Positions 1 to 7,900 of a stretch of DNA of 20,891 bases are shown piece by piece. The position numbers and the translations under genes were made by a program. Every line of letters begins with the position of its first letter. Position 1 is the first letter of the stretch. Source of the DNA: a virus; IMG/VR virus record IMGVR_UViG_3300025120_000704, positions 1-20,891 of that record; one strand, written 5' to 3'. Under the pieces are notes generated by a model, which ran no database searches, was not told the DNA's origin, and saw nothing but the letters and a program-made list of their open reading frames with translations.

Positions 1-32
1 AGAACGCATCCTATAACTAGTAACGAATTCAT
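1..32 (-). CDS. Start of a further gene, possibly a short lipoprotein (partial, 11 codons)
   Basis: Reading the minus strand from ATG at 32 gives M-N-S-L-L-V-I-G-C-V-L before the window ends. The frame is closed upstream by the TAG of the holin-like gene, so this ATG is the only start. A hydrophobic stretch ending in V-I-G-C fits a lipobox, although only eight residues precede the Cys, which is short. The ribosome site is weak (AGG 11 nt upstream). A lipoprotein next to a holin would fit a spanin (Rz1-type), but 11 codons cannot prove it. Confidence 0.3.
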   Translation of the reverse strand, partial: MNSLLVIGCV

Positions 33-44
33 AACATCTAAAAC

Positions 45-227
45 CTATTCACTGTTCTTGGCATTCCCCAGATTGAGTGCCAGTACATCGACAACCTTTC
101 TGATCTGAGCAATCACCCCCGATGCAGCGGAAGCCTTCGGGAAGAGTGCGGCCACTGCGGCAGCGACAGACACTACTGTTGTCAACACGTTGAAGATCCC
201 ACTTACGTTCTGAGCTATCCATTCCAT
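45..227 (-). CDS. Holin-like small membrane protein (60 aa)
   Basis: One hydrophobic segment spans residues about 11-29 (IFNVLTTVVSVAAAVAALF). It is followed by 'PKASAASGVIAQIRKVVDV' and 'LALNLGNAKN'. The frame 'AA.AAL.P…I.K..D.LALN.G.AK' matches small one-helix proteins that are widespread in marine phages and usually placed in the lysis region. It may be a pinholin-like or other holin; no charged N-terminal regulatory motif is seen. AGGA lies 7 nt before the ATG at 227. No endolysin is visible in the window, so a lysis role depends on what lies further left. Confidence 0.6.
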   Translation of the reverse strand: MEWIAQNVSGIFNVLTTVVSVAAAVAALFPKASAASGVIAQIRKVVDVLALNLGNAKNSE

Positions 228-236
228 TTTTTAATC

Positions 237-632
237 CTATTCAAAGGGGAAGTTCTTTGATTCATCGCTCCCACCCCCCTCCATGAAAGCGTCAATAATT
301 TCACCATAGGCAGTCCAGTATACCGGACCATGCTCTGGCCTATCAAACTCAACCCTTGCGGGGGGCCACAGGTAAGCATGCGTGTACTCATGAAGGACCG
401 TCTCAATAACTTGAGATATCTGTAGACAGTTCTTCATGGAGATATGTATGACGAACCTATTCCTCTCCCTGTATGTCACCCCGTACCATCCCCTGGATAG
501 CTTGGTTGCATTCCCTGCCTCTGCGGGCGCATAGTCAGGGAACCTAACAACGCACACCTTCCCGCAAGGCCAAAGAGACTCAGCCCATTTCAATACCTGG
601 GTGCATCTCTCCTTGCGATTCAACCTAGGCAT
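237..632 (-). CDS. SprT-like zinc-binding protein with HExxH motif (131 aa)
   Basis: Counted from the ATG at 632, the protein has 'VLHEYTHAYLW' (H81, E82, H85) and 'PEHGPVYWTAYGEI' (third ligand candidate H101), the HExxH…HG..(W/F) layout of SprT/Spartan-type zinc domains. Length fits a single minimal domain. In other systems these proteases cut DNA-protein crosslinks; many phage members have no known substrate. A longer reading with a TTG at 677 exists, but it has no ribosome site and would overlap the phosphoesterase gene by 53 nt, so I prefer ATG 632 (8-nt overlap). Basic N-terminal residues (RLNRKERC) could contact DNA. It lies between the phosphoesterase and a holin-like gene, an unusual place for a lysis enzyme, so a DNA-related role is more likely. 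Confidence 0.65.
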   Translation of the reverse strand: MPRLNRKERCTQVLKWAESLWPCGKVCVVRFPDYAPAEAGNATKLSRGWYGVTYRERNRFVIHISMKNCLQISQVIETVLHEYTHAYLWPPARVEFDRPEHGPVYWTAYGEIIDAFMEGGGSDESKNFPFE

Positions 633-1734
633 TGATTGTTTGAACCTTGTCCACGGTAGAAGTCTCGTGATTAACAAATATCAATTGCTGGCTAGGAGGT
701 TCCGGCCTAAAGCCTGAATCATTTGCGTAACCGTTATGCCCTACGGTGCTTCCGTTGCTGACATGAGAGAAGAACGGTGAGGAAATAACATTAGATGAAT
801 GGTAATGGCCCTGAATCCAGAGGTTGAAGTCGTAGATCTTCTGCTGCTGGACTAGCCACGCCCATCGCGGCACCATCGCCCCGGCTGCGTTCTCTTTCAT
901 AGCCGCCCCCCTAGCGTGACCGTGGTGAGTCAGGGTGACGAAGTCCCCCACGCGCACAGGCGTGTAGTAAGTCCTAGCTATATGCCAATCAGGCTCAGGG
1001 TAAACCTGAGATAATCTATGGTAGATAGCGGTGTCGTAGCTCCTGTCAGAAGACATCCCCATCTGCATTTGATCGGTGTCTCTGTCATGGTTAGATACGT
1101 CTCCAGTAATTGTGACTGAGTCGCATGGTTGCTTGGGTAGCAATCGTCCAAGTTCTTCATGGAGCATTGAGTAAACAATCTCCATCTCCACCAATGGCTC
1201 ATGCGGCGTGCTTCTCTCCATCTTGTAGTGAAGATCGGCATTAACCATGAAGTCGCCAAGCAATGCTATGTGAAGATGAAATAGATCAGATTGCTTCGCT
1301 TCTGCCTTTAACGAGGAAAGAGCCTGATCCAGTACGGATCGGACTCTCTCTCTGCCTATCTCTTCATTGTGTTCATTAAGATTACATGTCGTCTTGGGAT
1401 TAACTAACTCCGTAAGATGTATGTCCGACAAGGCTATGATCGCGCTCTTGCGAACCTTGCCTCTTCTCCGGGGGACTTTCTTTTTCTTCGGATCAGCTAA
1501 TGACTTTAAGTTCTCCAGAGCGTTGACCCTATCTCTTAGGAACTCGTTCTCCTCATCTATTTGCTTGAGGTAAGTCTTCATCCTCCTTATCTCAAGTCGC
1601 TCCTTGGAATTAAAGAAGGCGCGCAACCCACTAACCCCGTTGCCACTAAGGACATCACTTGCTTCTTGCTGAAGTGATTCGGCCTGCTCAAGTATCTCTT
1701 CTACTTGATCAAGTTCGCTCTTCTTCTTCGACAT
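625..1734 (-). CDS. Calcineurin-like metallophosphoesterase with N-terminal coiled coil (369 aa)
   Basis: All five metal-ligand motifs are present and in order: 'SDIHL' (D104, H106), 'GDFMVN' (D161), 'SNHDRD' (N215, H216, D217), 'HHGHARG' (H270, H271, H273) and 'GHYHSS' (H310, H312). Residues 1-77 form a charged coiled coil (EEILEQAESLQQEASDVL, YLKQIDEENEFLRDRVNAL). A basic linker, KKKKVPRRRGKVRK, leads to the catalytic domain. The family includes phosphodiesterases, nucleases (SbcD/Mre11) and phosphatases, and the substrate cannot be told from motifs. The coiled coil plus basic linker suggests oligomerisation and nucleic-acid contact. The ATG at 1734 lies inside the upstream 88-aa gene (26-nt overlap). 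The downstream SprT gene begins 8 nt before its stop. Confidence 0.8.
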   Translation of the reverse strand: MSKKKSELDQVEEILEQAESLQQEASDVLSGNGVSGLRAFFNSKERLEIRRMKTYLKQIDEENEFLRDRVNALENLKSLADPKKKKVPRRRGKVRKSAIIALSDIHLTELVNPKTTCNLNEHNEEIGRERVRSVLDQALSSLKAEAKQSDLFHLHIALLGDFMVNADLHYKMERSTPHEPLVEMEIVYSMLHEELGRLLPKQPCDSVTITGDVSNHDRDTDQMQMGMSSDRSYDTAIYHRLSQVYPEPDWHIARTYYTPVRVGDFVTLTHHGHARGAAMKENAAGAMVPRWAWLVQQQKIYDFNLWIQGHYHSSNVISSPFFSHVSNGSTVGHNGYANDSGFRPEPPSQQLIFVNHETSTVDKVQTINA

Positions 1735-1975
1735 ATCTTCTCAACGCCACACGGACAGTAGTGATCGAACCGGGAGGCCCGCCTAGTACTTCCTGGCACT
1801 TACTAACAACATGCGCCAAAGGAAGCCCCCTAAGCACTGACTGTTTCACGGTCTCGATAAAGACACCCCCTTCGTCTGGGTTCTCATCAATCCACTTGTC
1901 TACCTTGCTTTTACGCACAGCCCTAGATTCTACACTAGCAATGATGTCATCAACGCTAGGTATCTTCTTCCCCAA
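1709..1975 (-). CDS. Unknown small protein, TTG start (88 aa)
   Basis: I do not recognise a family. The protein has 'SVDDIIASVESRAVRKSKVDKWIDENP', then a conserved-looking core 'LRGLPLAHVVSKCQEVLGGPP', and 'SITTVRVALRRYV'. The basic C-terminal helix after 'GGPPGS' resembles small DNA-binding helical domains, but this is a weak impression. The start is TTG at 1975, the only reasonable choice because no internal Met exists. AGGGG lies 6 nt upstream, the same spacing as for the giant gene. The gene starts 3 nt after the giant gene's TAA and overlaps the metallophosphoesterase gene by 26 nt, so these two are probably coupled. A role as a partner or regulator of the phosphoesterase is inference only. 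Confidence 0.55.
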   Translation of the reverse strand: MGKKIPSVDDIIASVESRAVRKSKVDKWIDENPDEGGVFIETVKQSVLRGLPLAHVVSKCQEVLGGPPGSITTVRVALRRYVEEEERT

Positions 1976-1978
1976 GCT

Positions 1979-4900
1979 TTACCCCTGACCGCCAAATGAC
2001 TTCGGCATTCTTGAGAAAATTCTTATCTCTCTCCTGCGGAGGTTTCGCAGACGCTCGCCCTTCTCTTCCTTAGAAAGACCAGACTCTCGTATAAGATCCC
2101 TTTGAGCCCTAATAACCTTCAGAGCCTTGTCCACTTCCCTAACGTAGGATCTAGCCCTGAGTGCTTCAGAGTTTTCTCTCCGATACTCATTTACCCTTGA
2201 AGGGTCGCGAGTCTTTAATTTGTTAACCGTAGTAACTACGCGGGAAACTTCATCTTTCATACGGTAGTAATCTTCCGCATAGCCTCTGCCAAGGTTGTTA
2301 ACTAGGAACCGTCTAAAGAAAGGTTTTTGAGTAACAAGCTCCCCAACATTGTCAGTCAGACCAAAGGCTGGTCTATTAATAACAATGTCAGTAACCAAGT
2401 CTATGTAGTTCCAGCCTGACCCAATGTATCCCCTCATTAGGTTGTCTATCTCAAGAGGAGATATGCCAGCCCACTCGGGCAACAGATTGCCAGTAACCCT
2501 GGCGAGAGCCGAGGTGCTTCCCCTGTACTGCTGCGCCTGATCCATCTTCTCCATATAGAAGGGAACGATGGGCTGACCAGTGAAGAAGTTGTAGTTGGTT
2601 GTCTGCTCGACTAAGGGTCGAATAGCTTGAGGGAGCGGGTTAAACGCCAAGGTGTTAGCAATGGAGTGACGCACCGCTCGCAGTCCTTCACCAGTAGACT
2701 CTCCAAGTGCCAGACGAACTAGCTGTTCAGGAAGAACCTTGAGTAAGATGCCCGCCTCGAACGGAATAGGGATGGCTATGTACTTATTCGACTCTGTAGC
2801 AAGCGGACCAAGAGATATTAACCAGTTATCATTCCGCCGGTACTCCGCTTCGTTCTCGAAATCATCGTCGTCTATCCCGTGCATGAGGGAGTAGAGGACA
2901 CCAGCCCCGAATACCAAAGAAGCACGATGCATCAACGCTCTTTTTGCTTCATCAGGATCCACGCCCAGAGTATTCTCACCGTTGTATGCGTTTCGGTAAA
3001 GGACATCCATGCCCTGGATGCGGGCGTTAAGGAACGGGATCGTCGCAGTCAAGAACCTCAACATCGGAGAGTTGCCCCTCCGGCTGAAGTTCAAAACTTC
3101 CATTGCCTGAAACGCAGCCTGACCTGTGGCGTGAGTATCAGCGTACTGAGTTAGGGCTTCACCAGTGAGACCTTTTTCTTTACCTTGCTTTCTAAACCTA
3201 ATCAGCTCGCGATCATAAGTCCTCTCGAATACACGCTGACGAGCAGCCGACTCAGAGAAGTTTCCTACGTCGCCAAGGAGATCCCAAGTCTTAGTCAGGA
3301 TTTCAGGTACAGAACCAGCGGAAGAGATCTTGCGACTGAATCGTTTTTCAATACCTTTGAGATCCACATCTTTAAGCTCTAGCCCACCGACAGCCCCAGC
3401 TTTAGTTAGCCTTTGCTGAGTAGACTTTCCGCCCTCTTCTCTAGCCATAGTGTCATTGAAGATTCTTTTAATAGAATCAGTCGTTGCACTAATTGGATTA
3501 CTGCTGGTCCCGTGCGTTAGCCAACTCAGAATTGCATCGCGAGTAGTATTCGCAAGAAGGAAGTCAGGCATTCTAGTTACGCCCTCACGAAGGATCTTTG
3601 CTGGCAACGCAAACACCTTAGTGATCCCCTCAAGCGGACCCTGACCATCAAATGACCCAACCATCACATCGTGAAGGAAGGGATCTTTGACGTAGTACCT
3701 AACAGTCTTTCCATTCTCATAAACACTAACAGCACTATGCTCAACTTTGCGATCAGCGAAGTTAGTCTCATCGAGACGCCTTGCATCACCAGTCACAACC
3801 ATGTTCCTAAGGAACCTACTGGATGCCACGTTCTTCATACCCTCATTGATGAGAGCCATAGAGTTCTTGATGGTGGACTCAATCGGATCGTCGAGGTTGC
3901 CCTCATCGAAGCCTCGGTACTTCTTGGACGGGCGCTTGGGCAACATGCTGTTAAGCATCTTGAAGTCGTCTTCAGAGTTGGAGGCTCTCCTAAACTTCTC
4001 CCTAAGTTCACCCTCCATCTCGCCGGTTGTGTCTAGGTAGAACGGAACGTAGTCAGCATACTCAAGCCAAATTTCTGCTTGCTGATCGTTCAAGACGCCA
4101 GTCTTTACAGAGAAGTCAACCAAGGACTTATTCCACTTTTGAAGGTTCGCAAAGGCAATGGCAATCTCAGGATTGTCATAACCAATCTGTAGGGCGTTCT
4201 CCATGTTCTCGCCCTTGAACTGATTAGGAACAGGCTTGCCCTGCTTATCAAGCCTATAGGCACGAACAGCCCTACCGTAGGTGAAGAACTTCTCAACATT
4301 GGAGTTGTTCATCCTAGATATGGAACTCAGGATCTTTATAAGTCCACCACTCCCTTCATACACTCCAGGCTTTTCTACTCGCCTTCTAACAACTCCCTCC
4401 CCAGGGACAAAGATGAGCGCATCATCAGCATAGTTTTCAAGACCCATGTCATTCACCATGACCGTGCCGTCCATCCAGTCACCACCCTCAACAGTGGTGA
4501 AGTCGATGGTTCCGTACTTGAGCATTGCCTCAAGGAATGCACCAGCCCGATCCTTCAGCATCATCATGGCATATGCCGAAGTGGAAGCCATCTCAGGGAT
4601 AGTCAGGCCAAGCTTCCCTTCCTTGCGGAGCTTGGCTGCGGCAGCTTTCTCATTCCTGAAAATGGCATCATACTTATCGATGTACTGATAACGGAACTCT
4701 TCCCAGAATGGAATATCTTGATAGGTTCGGAATGCGCTTGTTATGGAGTCTAAGAAGGATTGCTTATTCCCCCTCTGCCTCATACCACCCGGACTCATGT
4801 AGGCATCAATTGCCTTCTGTTCTCCAGCAGAAGAAACAGCAGCAAGGCGACTAGCAGCACGCCTACCCGTAAATGGACTGCCGAAGGATTCATTGACATC

Positions 4901-7900
4901 GTAAAAGTCTCTGACCGATTCGGGCTCTGCGGCTATGCCTTCACGGGGGCCAGATGCGAAGCTGCCGTCCGGTGAATTCGCAGAGTAATTTTCATTAGCG
5001 TAAGCAGTAGTTACGGTGTAACGAGGGCCAGACAAATACTCAGTTGGGGTATCGGAATACTGCATAACAACAACAGCCGGTGAATCAAAACCTTCACCCT
5101 CCCAAAAGAATTTAACCTTCTTACCCCAAGGATCATAATGAGCAGAGATCTCCCCTGAAGAAAGATCTTTTGGTGAGTTCTTTAACTGCCGAAAGAAGCC
5201 CGAAAGAAACTCTTCAGAATTAGCGTATGGAGTATTTCTTTCAATGTCAGCATCATGCCTCTCGATGTGCCTCTCACCAAATAAATCAGCAGATCCAGCG
5301 GGAATAAACACCGGTATACCGACGCGCTTATTGCCCGTAAACTTGCCAACAGGAGATATGCTGACATTACCCCAGGTTAACGCTTTCAATATTTGATTAG
5401 GATTGCGTCCTTCTGGAACTGCGTTGTACGGAGGAAGGGTGGGCTTGTCCCTATCTACAGGATTCTTTTCACTATCCTGACGGGGGTCTCTCTTGAAAGA
5501 GGAACGGCTAAGCGACTGCCTGCCCTGCCCGCCGGTTACATCGGGCTCAGACTTTACTTCAGATAACTGATCCTTCTGGAAAGCAACAACCTCAGCAAGA
5601 TCACCATCCATGAACTGGACTATTCCATCGTAACCTTTGCTTCTAGCTCTAGACCTGATTTTGTTTCTGACATAACCATGCTCTTCGTACTCTCTTTCGA
5701 CAGACTCAAAAGCTTTATCAGGATCCATACCTAACTGGACAAGGGCTGCGATTGATGGATCCCTAAGCTCCAGGGAGGCCGAACTGTCCGTCTCGATGAT
5801 CAAGGGGTTTTGGATGTCAGCCTCTATCTCGATTACATTAGATCCATAAGTAGAAGCTCTATCCGTATCAGGCGTAAGGTATATCCCATTGCCTATAGAG
5901 CCCCCCTCATTGCCGGACCTTATCTTCCCCTTGACACTACTGTCTGTCCCGTGGAAAAGACGGATTCCTCGAATAGCACCAGGGTTAATAGAGCCAGACG
6001 GATCTGTAATATCCTGAGGAGAGATCCTAGACCTAGCAGCCCTGCCTGTAGTAGCCTCGGCTTGACCTTCGACTCCACCTTCTTCCGCATCAGTGGGCTG
6101 GTCAACTCCAGCTAGAAGAGATGCCAATTCAGCGGTCGGAGCAACGGCACCAGTTCTTTCGAGAGCCCTAACAGTAGAGGGCTGGAGAGTCTGATCCACA
6201 TACGCTGCCTTAGTGATGGAAGCAATAAGCCGTTTGTACTCATCCTGATGGCGGCGCTTCTTGTAGTAAGCATCACGCATCATGTCTCGCTCCAAGCGTT
6301 GCATGAAGGTGTCACCATAAAGAATCTGGAAGACTTCATCAGAAGATCGGAACCCAGCCCCTCGGAAAGCATTCCCGGTATTAACTATGGCTCGACCCAT
6401 CTTCTGAAAGATGTTCGCAGGCTTACCTGAGATGTTCTTCCTGTCGGCACCAAAGTCCTGAGCCATGAAGGCAATGGCTTCTTCGATGTAGTCATCCCTA
6501 ATCCAACCTTCTGCCTTGCCTTGCTTAGCGTAAAGTTGATCAACCAACTGCTGATAAGTAAAGTCAGACGGTAAAGCTTCAAGGTTATTAGCCTTTAAGT
6601 ATTCCCTGATCGATTCGGATGGGGCTGCATTGATCGCTGCAAGAACAGAAGGCTTTATCGGAGTGCGAGCAGCGGCACGCTTGAATACGTTGTACTCGCC
6701 TCTTGTAATCAGACCAGACCTAAGAGACCAATGAACAAGCTCATGGTCAGCAAGCCTGTTTGCCTGAGCAACTTTCTCTTCAAAAGATAAGTTTGGATTA
6801 CTAAGAGACGGGTCATCAAGGGCAATTCTAATGACACCAGCAACAGGATCATACTGAGCCCCATCATCACCATTGATCGTATCGACTAACTCAACCTTGA
6901 ATAAGTCGAGCCCCCTATCTTTCCCAAGGTACTTCTGAACCTCTTTCCCTAAATCCTCAGACGCGCTAGCCGCCTCAGCGGGGACATCTTCACTGATCGG
7001 GAAATTCTTCTCGGCAAAGGCAACCGGGTCTTCTCTGAGTTCAGCAAGATCCTTGGCACTAAGACCAAGACCTTCCTCAATAGAGCCATCTTCCGAGACT
7101 TGCCTACCGAAAGACTCGGCACCGCCAGAAGCCTTGTCTCTGAGTCTCTGGGCTTCCGCATTAGCCTCGGCTTCCGTGAGTATCCCGTCGTTCTTCTTTA
7201 CCGGGACACCCCTAGCCCTAGTCTTCTTCCCACTCTCTAGCCCGGATTCATACTCAACAACGCTGAAGATATCTTCCTTGCTTGTAACACCGCTTATATT
7301 CTTCTCGCCTTCTTTTTTGCGGCGTTCGATGGCCTGACGAGCCTCTGAAGGAGTCTTGTGGTAGGAGAGGATGCCACCATCCCTATCCTTGACTACCCAT
7401 TCCTTGCTCTTCTTGACTTCGTACTCATATTCGCTGACAAGTTCAGGCTCTCCCTTGGGGCCAAAGGCAGCAAGCTCAGGTCGAGTTACATTGGCAGCAA
7501 TGACACGCGAAACTTCCCTCACGGAAAGCTCAGGGATACCGACAGGGCCTCTTCCTCGTTCTCCGATAGCCTTGGCTTCTGCTAAATAATCCTTCCTTGC
7601 CTGATCAGCTTCTTTCTGAGTATCGAATGTCCCAAGGCGTTCTAGCCGCCCACCACCTCTCTTCACCTCAACAGCGTATTTCTTCTTCCGGGCCTTAGGC
7701 GTTCTCGGAACAACTATCCGACCAGAGCCATCGCCAGCGATGTCACCCCTGGCGACAGCCTCATCCAAAGCATACTGGTAGTATCGGTCATTCCTAGACC
7801 CAGTGATCTCCTTCCACTTCTCAAGGTCAGGGTAGTAGCCATTGTTCTCTAGTCTCGCGTACCGTAGTACGGCGTCGTAGTCACTCTGAGGAAGAATACT

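Noticed and set aside
1-44. Transcription terminator after the holin-like gene
   Set aside because: I could find no hairpin followed by a T run on the minus strand, and a new reading frame starts at once.
237-677. TTG at 677 as the start of the SprT-like gene
   Set aside because: No ribosome site precedes it and the extra 15 residues lie in the overlap with the phosphoesterase. The ATG at 632 is preferred.
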